A stretch of DNA of 64,000 bases from Spiroplasma_E ixodetis_B (GCF_040369795.1 NZ_AP028955.1:558001-622000); one strand, 5' to 3'; positions 11,031 through 21,783 are shown, counted from the first letter of the stretch. Notes: generated by a model not told the origin, from the letters alone. Program-made: numbers and translations.

Positions 11031-11884
11031 ATGAATTTTGAAAATTTAAAAAAATTAAAAAATGAACAATTTTATAGATATTTTGGTATAAAACGTTTTC
11101 ATTTTGATGAAATGTTAACAAAATTAATTGAAATAGAAAATTTAAAAAAAACTAAAGGTAGAAAATATAAACTTTCAGTTGAAGAAAGATTGATGATGAC
11201 TTTAGTATACTGAAAAGAATATTATACTTTTTTCCAAATGAGTATTAAATATAAAATGAGTGCATCAAGTTGTTTTCGAAATATTACTTGAGTAGAAAAT
11301 AAACTTAGTGATGACAAATATTATCAGTTTTTAAAAACAAAATATAAATCAAAAATTGAGAAAAAACAAGAAGATTTAAATGAATTTCAATTTTATTTAA
11401 TTGATTCAACTGAAATTGAAATTGAAAGACCAACTAAAAAAAACTACAGTTAGAATATTTTTCTGGTAAAAGTTGAATGTTTTCTATAAAATTTCAAATT
11501 ATATATGACTTTTTTAATAAAAAAATTGTTGATATTTTTGCTGATAATGGAAAAGTACATGATTTTCAAATATTAAAAAATTCAAATCTTGAATTTTCAG
11601 AAAAAACAATAATTATTGGTGATTTGGGATATCAAGGAATACAAAATATTTATAAAAATACTATATTACCAATTAAAAAAACTAAAAATAAAAAATTAAC
11701 TAAACAAGAAAAAATCTACAATAAAATTATTTCAAAAATTAGAATTAAAGTTGAACATGTTTTTGCTTGATTAAAAAGATTCAAAATTTTAATAAATAAA
11801 TGTAGAAAAAGTATATTTAGACTTATGTACTTAAGATTTAACTTACTTTGTGAAATTTTTAATAAAACAAAACCATTAAAATAA
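11031..11884 (+). CDS. IS5-family transposase made by predicted -1 frameshift
   Basis: ORF1 (11031-11453, 140 aa) ends at TAG just after an A8 tract. ORF2 runs in the -1 frame to TAA at 11884. A -1 slip on the tract gives a continuous 284-residue DDE_Tnp_4-type protein (..IERPTKKKLQLEYFSGKS..) with candidate catalytic residues D125 (LIDSTE), D198 (IIGDLGYQG) and E242 (VEHVFAWLK). ATG 11031 is chosen because AAGGTG lies 12 bp upstream; the GTG at 11019 overlaps that ribosome site. Several TGA codons read as Trp. The join is inferred, not seen directly. D96 of the consensus is Tyr here, with unknown effect. Confidence 0.7.
11436..11443 (+). promoter_or_regulatory. A8 slippery tract (predicted -1 recoding site)
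   Basis: In the zero frame the codons read ACT AAA AAA AAC TAC AGT TAG. Slipping back one base gives AAA CTA CAG TTA GAA, entering ORF2. It has the A_AAA_AAA form known to promote -1 slippage in bacterial IS elements; no downstream stimulator was identified. Confidence 0.55.
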
Positions 11885-12964
11885 AAAAATATTTTTAATA
11901 TTTTTTTAAAAATTTAAATTTTTATCAAGTTAATATAAAAATAATATTAACAATTTTTGTTTTTGAAATATAAATTTATTTTTAAAGTATTTTTTTAAAA
12001 ATATTAACTTCTATAATTATTAACACTAAAAAATTTATAAATATTATTATTGACAATTGATTAAATTTATTTACGGAATATGTCTAATTAATAAAGTTGG
12101 AATTTGATTTGGTGCTTTATTTTATAATAGAATGGGACAAACTGTAGTACAAGGCGCTTATACTAAAAGTCCATATTTCATTCGTCAAAATATTGCTAAA
12201 GCTTATAGTGATCCCAATGCTCCTTTTAATGTCGCTTTTAATGTTGTGCCTTTTGATAAAGAAACTGATGAATTAGTAACTTACTTTATTGGTACTCCTG
12301 AAAAATTATTTAAACAAAATAAGTATTTATTGAAAGTTTTTGGTTTACAAAATAAACAACAGTTAGGCAAACCTTCAATGATGCAATTATATGATGCTGT
12401 CGGTTCTTCATTAAATCCACTTTTAGAACAAGAAAATAGTGATGATAGTATTAGTCTTGTTATTAATCAAATGATCGCTAAACAATTAAATTTAAAAATA
12501 AATGATAAATTTAAAATGAGTAGTAATGGTAATACTATGAAATTTAAAGATAATAATAAATTAAAACCTTGACCAATTTTAAAAGCAATTCCTAGTCCAA
12601 ATGCAATAGTAAAAATGTTAATAATGTAACATTATTAAAACAACAAACTGGTTATACACAAGTTGATTAGTTAAAGGATGGGGCTTATGATAATATGGGT
12701 ATTAATGCTACAAATATGTTAAAAGAAGTTGCTGCTGGTAAGGTTGTTAATTCTTATAATGATAAGATAAGTTCTAAAACAACAACGTATAAAGTGGTTG
12801 GTATATATAATGGTTATGGTCAACCTAATGGTTATATTAGTAAAACTAATGCTGATAAAGTTTTATCATTTAATAAAACAAAAGAATTTTTATTTTTATT
12901 ATTTAAAAAAGAATGAGAAGATAAAAAAAACAACTTGTGATGTTGATTTTGGTAAATTAAAATT

Positions 12965-13334
12965 GGTAATGTTTAGTAATCTGTGTAACTTACAAAAATA
13001 ACTATGTTTAATTAATTCTAGTAAATAAAATTAAATAAATAGAAAGAGTGAGTTACTTATGTCTAAAAAACAAAATATTAATAATAATGATCCAATATCA
13101 AAAGCAGTAGATTTATTACTAGAAAATACTGAAGATTTAACAACATTTTTTAAAGAGGAAGGTTTATATAAAGAATTAACAAAAAGATTAGTTGAAAAAA
13201 TGTTTAATTCTGAAATGCAAAATTATTTAGGATATGAAAAAAATCAACATAATACTAGCGAAAATGCTCGCAATGGTATAAGTTCAAAAAAATTTAGGAT
13301 TTTTAAAAATCTGTGTATCTTTTTAAAAAGCCTC
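12965..13334 (+). mobile_element. Internally deleted IS256 (370 bp) in permease gene
   Basis: Left terminus ggtaatgtttagtaatctg, the first 77 transposase codons, then a jump to a palindromic right-end cap (AGGATTTTT...AAAAAGCCTC, 13296-13334). The flanks TTAAAATT and TTAAAATC match at 7 of 8 bases, so it may have inserted as a unit with an 8-bp duplication. Confidence 0.75.
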
Positions 13335-14042
13335 TTAAAATCATTTAATGAATATCAAGATTTTCTTAATCAATTAAATGATCCCGTTATTTTTAAACTT
13401 AATCAAGTATTTGAAAATGAAAATCCAATCTTTAATTTTAAATTTTCAAATTCGCAATCATTACCAGATATAACTAATTCGTTTTCAACTTCGCAAATGT
13501 ATGGAGATTACAGTGCTTTTGGTTTAAATGGTGGTACTGATGGCTCTGGTACTTATCAAGGTTATGGCGCTGGTAGTGCTGTTAATATTACGCCACAAGA
13601 TATCCATCATCAGTTATTAAATCAAATTACTGCTTTATTTGATACAGTATTGGTTGCATTTATTATCTTTTCATTAATCATTTCGTTCTTTATTATTTTA
13701 TTAACAAGTAATTTAGTAATTTATGAAAATCGTAAAAAAATAGCAACAATGAAAACGCTTGGTTATAGTGATGCAAAAATAAGTAATATTGTTATTGGTA
13801 TGTATTTACCAGTGATTGCTGTTATGTTTGTTATTGGTTTTCCCGTAGGATGAATAATTGTTAAGTTTATTCTTAACTATTTAGCTGCTAATACAACATG
13901 GGTTTTACCGTTATTTTTTGTTTGATGATTACCACTTGTGGTTGGTTTAATTGTCTTTGATATTTATGCAACAACCTTTATTATTGATTGATATGCCATG
14001 AAGAAGATTAATCCAATTAAAACTTTAAATGAAATTGATTAA
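13059..14042 (+). CDS. Chimeric ORF: IS256 N-terminus fused to permease C-terminus
   Basis: A single frame of 327 codons starts at the IS256 ATG (MSKKQNINNN, with its own GAAAGAG ribosome site). It runs through about 78 transposase residues and about 13 residues of end sequence, then enters the permease in frame (SFNEYQDFLNQLND) to its natural stop. The permease part keeps three hydrophobic segments (around residues 197-223, 243-273 and 286-315). The frame includes TGA tryptophans beyond 13853. Whether it is expressed, or makes a working half-transporter with the ATPase next door, is open. Confidence 0.5.
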
Positions 14043-14062
14043 AGGCAGAAGGGAATAAAAAC

Positions 14063-15061
14063 ATGAAAAATGATAAAAAAAACACTAAAAATTCAAGTGA
14101 ACAAATAACCAAAAATAAGTTAGAATCTAGTTTTACAAAGAAGTCAGTATCTAAAAATGAAGGTGCAATACCGCCAGTAACCCATAAATATCATGATAAA
14201 CCAGAATCAAAGGAAGAAATAGAAGCTAATAAAGCCAAATTGCAAGCTTTTAAAGATAATCAAAAAGCAATTAATAAATTAACAAAAACTCATTCAAAAG
14301 AAATTTTAGCATGTAAAATGATATCAATGACTAATAATACTCCTGATACTCAAACTAATGTTATTGAATTATTTGATGTTAAAAAATCTTACTTAACTGG
14401 ATACTTAGAATATGAAGTATTAAAAGGAGTTAATTTAAACATTAAATTAGGTGATTTTGTTGTTATCTTAGGACCGTCGGGAAGTGGTAAGACAACATTA
14501 TTAAATATTATTTCGGGATTGGATAAACCTAATACTGGTGATGTTTTTGTGGTGGGATACAATTTATCTTTATTAAAAGATAGTCATTTAACTAAATTTA
14601 GACGAGATAATATTGGTTTTATTTTTCAACAATACAATTTATTAACTAACTTAACTGCTCGTGAAAATGATGAAGTTGGTGAAAATATTGCTAAAAATAA
14701 AAATATGAGTATTGATGATATTTTTCAAGTTATTGAAATGGATGAACATATGAATAAATTTCCAAGTCAATTATCAGGCGGACAACAACAAAGAGTATCG
14801 ATCGGTAGAGCACTAGCAAAAAATCCGACAATTTTATTTTGTGATGAGCCAACAGGAGCACTTGATGAGGAAATGGGGCGTAAGATATTAGAGATTTTAT
14901 TGGATGTTAATCGAGAATATAAAACATCAATTATTATTGTCGCTCATAATCCTAACTTCCAATATGTTGCAAATACTGTTATTAACGTTAAAAATGGTAA
15001 AATTATTAGTGCAAAGAATAATGAAAAACCAATGAAACCAAATGAAATAAATTGATCATAA
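14063..15061 (+). CDS. ABC transporter ATP-binding protein (MacB/LolD-like)
   Basis: Hydrolyses ATP to drive the FtsX-like permease. The first ~95 residues are hydrophilic and Lys/Asn-rich, an extension not needed for the ATPase fold. The ABC domain follows: Walker A GPSGSGKTT (137-145), Q-loop FIFQQYNLL, signature LSGGQQQRVSIGRA (237-250), Walker B ILFCDEP (257-263) and H-loop VAHNP. The product is 332 residues, ending INWS when TGA 15053 is read as Trp. AGAAGGGA precedes the ATG. The ATPase is intact though its permease is broken; substrate unknown. Confidence 0.9.
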
Positions 15062-15192
15062 GAAAAGGGTATAGATGGGGGTTGATTTAATAAATACTTG
15101 TATAAAAAAAATATTAAATTATAAGAATCTAATAGAAAATACTATATTTTATTTAGTTTAATTATTTTTTAGAAAGAAAAAGGTGCAAGGTA

Positions 15193-15432
15193 ATGAGCAT
15201 TGGTTTAATTACATTTATTATATGAATATGTTTAGTAATTTGAATAGTATTTTTAATTTGAGGTATAAGTTTATGTAATAGTAATAATGCATTAGGCATC
15301 ATATTATTATTTTTAACATTAAATTTAATTGGTTTAATAATAGGAATTTCTTGATTATATAATAAAAATAAGCAAAATGTAGATAACAAAAAAAATATTA
15401 ATAGTAATATTAAAATAGAAGAATTAAGTTAA
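15193..15432 (+). CDS. Small two-helix membrane protein
   Basis: 79 residues when four TGA codons are read as Trp, which is why it looks fragmented under the standard code. Two hydrophobic helices (about 3-25 and 32-55) are followed by a polar Asn/Lys tail (NKNKQNVDNKKNINSN). A ribosome site AAAGGTGCAAGG precedes the ATG. It lies 131 bp after the ABC ATPase on the same strand and may be co-transcribed. I do not recognise the family. Confidence 0.65.
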
Positions 15433-15456
15433 ACATTCCTTTTTAGAAATTTTAAT

Positions 15457-15487
15457 ATTAAATTAAAAAAACATGCCTTAATTTAAT
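15457..15487 (+). terminator. Possible weak terminator hairpin
   Basis: A 10-bp all-A/T inverted repeat (attaaattaa / ttaatttaat) with an 11-base loop, 25 bp after the small membrane protein gene. It is weak. The G/C-containing hairpin of the adjoining IS256 end (15497-15534) may do the job instead. Confidence 0.3.
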
Positions 15488-15610
15488 ACAATTAAAGAGG
15501 CTTTTTAAAAATCTGTGTATCTTTTTAAAAAGCCTATTTTTTTCATATCCTAAATAATTTTGCATTTCAGAATTCAACATTTTTTCAACTAATCTTTTTG
15601 TTAATTCTTT

Positions 15611-16762
15611 AGACATATTCCGTAAATAAATTTAATCAATTGTCAATAATAATATTTATAAATTTTTTAGTGTTAATAATTATAGAAGTTAATATTTTTA
15701 AAAAAATACTTTAAAAATAAATTTATATTTCAAACACAAAAATTGTTAATATTATTTTTATATTAACTTGATAAAAATTTAAATTTTTAAAAAAATATTA
15801 AAAATATTTTTTTATTTTAATGGTTTTGTTTTATTAAAAATTTCACAAAGTAAGTTAAATCTTAAGTACATAAGTCTAAATATACTTTTTCTACATTTAT
15901 TTATTAAAATTTTGAATCTTTTTAATCAAGCAAAAACATGTTCAACTTTAATTCTAATTTTTGAAATAATTTTATTTTAGATTTTTTCTTGTTTAGTTAA
16001 TTTTTTATTTTTAGTTTTTTTAATTGGTAATATAGTATTTTTATAAATATTTTGTATTCCTTGATATCCCAAATCACCAATAATTATTGTTTTTTCTTAA
16101 AATTCAAGATTTGAATTTTTTAATATTTGAAAATCATGTACTTTTCCATTATCAGCAAAAATATCAACAATTTTTTTATTAAAAAAGTCATATATAATTT
16201 GAAATTTTATAGAAAACATTCAACTTTTACCAGAAAAATATTCTAACTGTAGTTTTTTTTAGTTGGTCTTTCAATTTCAATTTCAGTTGAATCAATTAAA
16301 TAAAATTGAAATTCATTTAAATCTTCTTGTTTTTTCTCAATTTTTGATTTATATTTTGTTTTTAAAAACTGATAATCTTTGTCATCAATAAGTTTGTTTT
16401 CTACTCAAGTAATATTTCGAAAACAACTTGATGCACTCATTTTATATTTAATACTCATTTGTAAAAAAAGTATAATATTCTTTTCAGCATACTAAAGTCA
16501 TCATCAATCTTTCTTCAACTTAAAGTTTATATTTTCTACCTTTAGTTTTTTTAAATTTTCTATTTCAATTAATTTTGTTAAAATTTCATCAAAATTAAAA
16601 CTTTTTATACCAAAATATCTATAAAATTGTTCATTTTTTAATTTTTTTAAATTTTCAAAATTCATTTTTATCAACACCTTATTAATTTATTAATAAAGAA
16701 ATTATAAAATAAATTTTAAATTATTAATTGACTTTTAAAAAATTTATTTACGGAATATGTCT
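15611..16762 (-). mobile_element. IS5-family element inserted in mini-IS256
   Basis: 1,152 bp with intact terminal repeats; flanks TTT and TGT suggest a TTT duplication with one later change. Confidence 0.85.
15812..16665 (-). pseudogene. IS5-family transposase, degraded
   Basis: Start MNFENLKK at 16665. An A8 junction tract is present (8 T at 16253-16260). Several substitutions relative to the other copies introduce stops, for example cttaaaattc near 16097, where the others have ctgaaaattc, and cttaaagttt near 16519. Clearly inactive. Confidence 0.75.
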
Positions 16763-16970
16763 TGTATATAAACCTCCCTCTTTAAAAACTGTTGTTAAAT
16801 CTTCAGTATTTTCTAGTAATAAATCTACTGCTTTTGATATTGGAACATTATTATTAATATTTTGTTTTTTAGACATACGTAACTCAATCTTTCTAGTTAT
16901 TTAATTTTATTTATTAGAATTAATTAAACATAGTTATTTTTGTAAGTTACACAGATTACTAAACATTACC

Positions 16971-18013
16971 AAATCATGATATAAAAATTGAGATAATTTA
17001 ATGGTTTTTATTAGTTATCCTGCAGAAATCAAAAGAGTGATTTATACAACAAATGCTATTGAATCTGTTAATAGTCAATTACGAAAAGTTATTAGAAATA
17101 AAAAAGTTTTTCCAAATGATATGGCATTTTTTAAAATATTTTACTTAGCAATTGAAAATATAACAAAAAATGAACAATGCCCATTCAAAATTGAAATACA
17201 GCAATTGCTCATTTTATGATAAAATTTGAAGATATAATTAATCTAAACTAGTAACTTCGTAAAAAGATACACAGATTTTTAAAAAGCCTCAAACCTAAAA
17301 CATCTTTTTTACCTTCTAAATCAACTCCTAGTGCTATATAAACTGATTTGTTAATAATGTGTTTATCTTATCGTACTTTAACTACTATACAATCAAAATA
17401 AACAATCGGATAAACAATTTCTAATGGCCGATTTTGTCATGCTTTAACATCATCAATAACATCATCAGTAATTTGACTAATAACACTTTCACTAATATCA
17501 GCACCATGATATAACTATTGTAACTGCATTCTAATATATGATAAAGTCATGCCTTTGGCATATAACGAAAGAACTTGTTGATCAAAACCATCAAATCTTC
17601 TTTGTCTTTTTGCAACTATTGCTGGCTCAAAATTACTATTACGATCTCGTGGTACATTAATCTCAATTTTACCTTGTTGGGTTATTAATTTTTTTGAACT
17701 TATACCATTACGAGCATTTTCGCTAGTATTATGTTGATTTTTTTCATATCCTAAATAATTTTGCATTTCAGAATTCAACATTTTTTCAACTAATCTTTTT
17801 GTTAATTCTTTATATAAACACCCCTCTTTAAAAACTTTTGTTAAATCTTCAGTATTTTCTAATAATAAATCTACTGCTTTTGATATTGGATCATTATTAT
17901 TAATATTTTTTTTAGACATACGTAACTCACTCTTTCTAGTTATTTAATTTTATTTACTAGAATTAATTAAACATAGTTATTTTTGTAAGTTACACAGATT
18001 ACTAAACATTACC
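16971..18013. mobile_element. Rearranged IS256, tandem unit 1
   Basis: The IS256 3' part reads forward (16971-17288: WYKNWDNLMVFISYPAE...AIESVNSQLRK to the right end gcctc). It is followed directly by the IS256 5' part reading in reverse (17289-18013, to cattacc). The middle of the transposase is absent. In effect the 3' part has been inverted and the centre deleted. This unit also has a 1-nt deletion near 17170 (aaaaaatgaac). Confidence 0.8.
17515..17919 (-). pseudogene. IS256 transposase N-terminal part (unit 1)
   Basis: MSKKNINNND (one Gln codon short of other copies) through RRFDGFDQQVLSLYAKG to a premature TAG where others have Glu (QLQ-stop). It lacks the catalytic region. Confidence 0.7.
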
Positions 18014-19057
18014 AAATCATGATATAAAAATTGAGATAATTTAATGGTTTTTATTAGTTATCCTGCAGAAATCAAAAGAGTGATTTATACAACAAATGCT
18101 ATTGAATCTGTTAATAGTCAATTACGAAAAGTTATTAGAAATAAAAAAGTTTTTCCAAATGATATGGCATTTTTTAAAATATTTTACTTAGCAATTGAAA
18201 ATATAACAAAAAAATGAACAATGCCCATTCAAAATTGAAATACAGCAATTGCTCATTTTATGATAAAATTTGAAGATATAATTAATCTAAACTAGTAACT
18301 TCGTAAAAAGATACACAGATTTTTAAAAAGCCTCAAACCTAAAACATCTTTTTTACCTTCTAAATCAACTCCTAGTGCTATATAAACTGATTTGTTAATA
18401 ATGCGTTTATCTTATCGTACTTTAACTACTATACAATCAAAATAAACAATCGGATAAACAATTTCTAATGGCCGATTTTGTCATGCTTTAACATCATCAA
18501 TAACATCATCAGTAATTTGACTAATAACACTTTCACTAATATCAGCACCATGATATAACTATTGTAACTGCATTCTAATATATGATAAAGTCATGCCTTT
18601 GGCATATAACGAAAGAACTTGTTGATCAAAACCATCAAATCTTCTTTGTCTTTTTGCAACTATTGCTGGCTCAAAATTACTATTACGATCTCGTGGTACA
18701 TTAATCTCAATTTTACCTTGTTGGGTTATTAATTTTTTTGAACTTATACCATTACGAGCATTTTCGCTAGTATTATGTTGATTTTTTTCATATCCTAAAT
18801 AATTTTGCATTTCAGAATTCAACATTTTTTCAACTAATCTTTTTGTTAATTCTTTATATAAACACCCCTCTTTAAAAACTTTTGTTAAATCTTCAGTATT
18901 TTCTAATAATAAATCTACTGCTTTTGATATTGGATCATTATTATTAATATTTTTTTTAGACATACGTAACTCACTCTTTCTAGTTATTTAATTTTATTTA
19001 CTAGAATTAATTAAACATAGTTATTTTTGTAAGTTACACAGATTACTAAACATTACC
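18014..19057. mobile_element. Rearranged IS256, tandem unit 2
   Basis: Near-identical to unit 1 (1,044 bp against 1,043 bp) with the same internal breakpoints, including the missing Gln codon and the premature stop in the N-terminal frame. The 3' piece here has the normal A-tract that unit 1 lacks. Confidence 0.8.
18559..18963 (-). pseudogene. IS256 transposase N-terminal part (unit 2)
   Basis: Same 134-residue product as in unit 1, down to the shared unusual residues (FKEGCLY, LSYIRMQLQ), showing the duplication is recent. Confidence 0.7.
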
Positions 19058-20092
19058 AAATCATGATATAAAAATTGAGATAATTTAATGGTTTTTATTA
19101 GTTATTCTCCATAAATCAAAAGAGTGATTTATACAACAAATGCTATTGAATATGTTAATAGTCAATTACGAAAAGTTATTAGAAATAAAAAATTTTTTCC
19201 AAATGATATGGCAGTTTTTAAAATATTTTACTTAGCAATTGAAAATATAACAAAAAAATGAACAATGCCCATTCAAAATTGAAATACAGCAATTGCTCAT
19301 TTTATGATAAAATTTGAAGATATAATTAATCTAAACTAGTAACTTTGTAAAAAGATACACAGATTTTTAAAAAGCCTCAAACCTAAAACATCTTTTTTAC
19401 CTTCTAAATCAACTCCTAGTGCTATATAAAATGATTTGTTAATAATGCGTTTATCTTGTCGTACTTTAACTACTATACAATCAAAATAAACAATCGGATA
19501 AACACTTTCTAATGGCCGATTTTGTCATGCTTTAACATCATCAATAATTTGACTAATAACACTTTCACTAATATCAGCACCATGATATAACTCTTGTAAC
19601 TGCATTCTAATATCTGATAAAGTCATGCCTTTGGCATATAACGAAAGAACTTGTTGATCAAAACCATCAAATCTTCTTTGTCTTTTTGCAACTATTACTG
19701 GTCCAAAATTACTATTACGATCTCGTGGTACATTAATCTCAATTTTACCTTGTTGAGTTATTAATTTTTTTGAACTTATACCATTACGAGCATTATCACT
19801 ATTATTATGTTGATTTTTTTCATATCCTAAATAATTTTGCATTTCAAAATTCAACATTTTTTCAACTAATCTTTTTGTTAATTCTTTATATAAACCTACC
19901 TCTTTAAAAACTGTTGTTAAATCTTCAGTATTTTCTAGTAATAAATCTACTGCTTTTGATATCGGATCATTATTATTAATATTTTGTTTTTTAGACATAC
20001 GTAACTCACTCTTTCTAGTTATTTAATTTTATTTACTATAATTAATTAAACATAGTTATTTTTGTAAGTTACACAGATTACTAAACATTACC
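19058..20092. mobile_element. Rearranged IS256, tandem unit 3
   Basis: Same architecture as units 1 and 2 but more divergent: 1,035 bp with a small in-frame deletion near 19543, a stop (TAA) in the 3' piece near 19105, and none of the private changes shared by units 1 and 2. It ends against the 3' end of the esterase gene. Confidence 0.8.
19525..19998 (-). pseudogene. IS256 transposase N-terminal part (unit 3)
   Basis: 157-residue frame from MSKKQNINNND through ELYHGADISESVISQIIDDVKA to a TGA, which is Trp in code 4. It continues until the fusion point near 19379, still without the catalytic C-terminus. Confidence 0.65.
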
Positions 20093-20098
20093 TTTCAA

Positions 20099-20878
20099 TT
20101 AGCTAATAATAATTAAAGGATTTTCATTAATATATTTAATTCATCATTTAAAACCATGACCACCATTTTCATCAATTACCAGATTAGTAGTAATTTTTCT
20201 ATTAGATAATATTGTTTTTAATTCAATAGTATTACTTTCATATTTTGTTACTAATTTGCCTTCAAAAAACTTTGGTTCTTTTTTTCCTACCCATAGTTCA
20301 ACTATTAAAGGTTGATTATTATTTAAAACTTTAGTTTTTAAATCTTCAATAATTTGTGAATTAAATCAAATTGCTGGCGAAAATAATAATAATTTTTTAA
20401 ATTGTAATTTTGATAAATATAACATTTGTAAACAAAAATATGCCCCCAAAGAACAACCAATGGAATTTAAATTTTTAATTTTTAAATTAAACTTTTTAAT
20501 AACAAATGGTATAACCTCATTAATAATAAATTCTAAGTAATTTTTACCATTACCACCAAGACAATCAATATTACTTTTTTTTAATTCAGGAAAATATTTT
20601 GTCATTAATATTTTTACATAATCATTGGTATAAGTTGCTAAATCATTAAAACGAGTCATATTATTGGTACTACCAATACCAATAAAAATACAATTACTAT
20701 TATTTTCAAATAAAATATTACTATTACTATTAAGTAACATATCTTTACCATCAAAAACTAAATAAACTTCATAAGCAATATTTTGATCATAAATAGAAGG
20801 TAAAGCAATAATAATATCTTTATTAATATTTAAAAATTTACTTTTAATATTATCAACTTTTACATCATAATTATTCAT
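20099..20878 (-). CDS. Putative esterase (alpha/beta-hydrolase, esterase D/Fes-like)
   Basis: 259 residues. The nucleophile elbow GCSLG puts the catalytic Ser at 143, and a C-terminal GGHGFKWW supplies the likely catalytic His, as in PF00756-type esterases; the acid is not certain. TGA codons encode Trp in AIWFN and KWW. No signal peptide is seen, so it is probably cytoplasmic. An AAGGAG-type ribosome site sits before ATG 20878, 16 bp after the upstream gene, so the two are likely one operon. Its 3' end touches the IS256 array without losing the stop codon. Substrate unknown. Confidence 0.7.
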
Positions 20879-20894
20879 ATTTTTTCTCCTTAAT

Positions 20895-21638
20895 TTATTG
20901 ATAATTTCCTAACAAAGAATAATTCATTATTCTAATATAAAAATTAAAATTAGTTTTTTCTAAGCACATAGCGCATTTAACCAATTCATCTAAAATTATC
21001 AACTTATTAGTAAATAAAGTTTCATATGAAAAAAAAGCTTTTAAATTTAAATCAGTACTATCTTTTGTCAGCAATGTTTTTCTAGTTTCTAAATCCAACA
21101 AATAAAATAACATTAATAAACTTCCAAACTCATAATTATTTTTTATGTTTGTTTCATTCTTAGTTAAATTAATAAAAATATTACCACTAATATTTACCAA
21201 TCTTTTAATTATTAGCAAACTTTCTTTTTTCAAATTAGAATTATTTATCAAAAAATCAGGTAATACTGCATTAGAAGTATCATCAAACCAAACTTTTATT
21301 TGATCTTTACATCCAAGTAATAATAAAAGTTCCTTGGCATTTTGATAATCATCTAACTGTTTTTCTTGAAGCTTAAAAGTAGGAATTAAAGCAGAAATAG
21401 TTAATATAAAATTTGCAACTAATCTTAAATATTCTTTATAAGAAATTTTATTGAAATATAAATAAACACTTATTATTTTCATAAACATTAAATTTTGATT
21501 ACTATTAAATATTAAGTTATAAGTATTACGATAATCTTTTGCTTTTAAATGACCTAATTTTTTTTTAATTTCGCGCTTAAAAAAATAATTACTTTTTAAA
21601 AGCAAAAGATGGTTAAATAATCGATATTCGGGAATCAT
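20895..21638 (-). CDS. Hypothetical protein (247 aa)
   Basis: MIPEYRLFNHLLLLKSNYFF... is a Leu/Lys/Asn-rich, probably all-helical protein with no convincing transmembrane segment or motif that I recognise. It is first in a two-gene minus-strand unit with the esterase, and a candidate extended -10 promoter lies 50 bp upstream. The frame is clean and uses TGG at least once (KVWFDD). Confidence 0.6.
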   Translation of the reverse strand: MIPEYRLFNHLLLLKSNYFFKREIKKKLGHLKAKDYRNTYNLIFNSNQNLMFMKIISVYLYFNKISYKEYLRLVANFILTISALIPTFKLQEKQLDDYQNAKELLLLLGCKDQIKVWFDDTSNAVLPDFLINNSNLKKESLLIIKRLVNISGNIFINLTKNETNIKNNYEFGSLLMLFYLLDLETRKTLLTKDSTDLNLKAFFSYETLFTNKLIILDELVKCAMCLEKTNFNFYIRIMNYSLLGNYQ

Positions 21639-21686
21639 TTTTTACTTCCAATCTAATTATATATTTTTAAATTTAATCTTAAAATA

Positions 21687-21695
21687 ATTATAACA
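21687..21695 (-). promoter_or_regulatory. Extended -10 promoter (TGTTATAAT)
   Basis: On the minus strand the sequence reads TGTTATAAT, a TG-N-TATAAT extended -10, about 50 bp before the 247-aa gene. The same nonamer precedes the gene at 47083. No good -35 is visible. Confidence 0.5.
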
Positions 21696-21783
21696 TTGAA
21701 ATAAATAAGTACATAATGTTACTTATTTATTATATTTAATTGCCGATAATATCATTGATAATTAATTATATTTAATATATAAA

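Larger units (their letters stand above)
10934..12085 (+). mobile_element. Complete IS5-family element
   Basis: 1,152 bp with perfect terminal repeats, inserted into another IS5 copy. It is the only IS5 copy here with both frames undamaged. Its right end abuts a truncated ABC permease gene, so the remainder of the host IS5 and the 5' part of the permease were deleted beside it. Confidence 0.9.
12087..14042 (+). pseudogene. ABC transporter permease (FtsX-like), decayed
   Basis: The coding frame is open from the IS5 edge (GIWFGALFYNRMGQT), so the N-terminus is lost. After about residue 165 there are frameshifts near 12600 and a TAG near 12669, then an internally deleted IS256 at 12965-13334. 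The C-terminal part (LLNQITALFDTVLVAFIIF, then two more hydrophobic spans, ending NPIKTLNEID) has the membrane topology and cytoplasmic stretch of an FtsX/MacB-type permease. The ATPase gene follows 20 bp later, so this was the membrane partner of that ATPase. The original full-length transporter cannot be made. Confidence 0.75.
15497..16970 (-). mobile_element. Internally deleted IS256, interrupted by IS5
   Basis: Palindromic right-end cap (15497-15534), then the codons for the first ~60 residues on the minus strand, split by IS5 at 15611-16762, then the left terminus at 16970. Apart from the IS5 it resembles the mini-IS256 at 12965-13334, in opposite orientation. Confidence 0.75.

Noticed and set aside
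12798..13001. ORF MVYIMVMVNLMV
   Set aside because: Out-of-frame reading of the decayed permease, running into the IS256 end.
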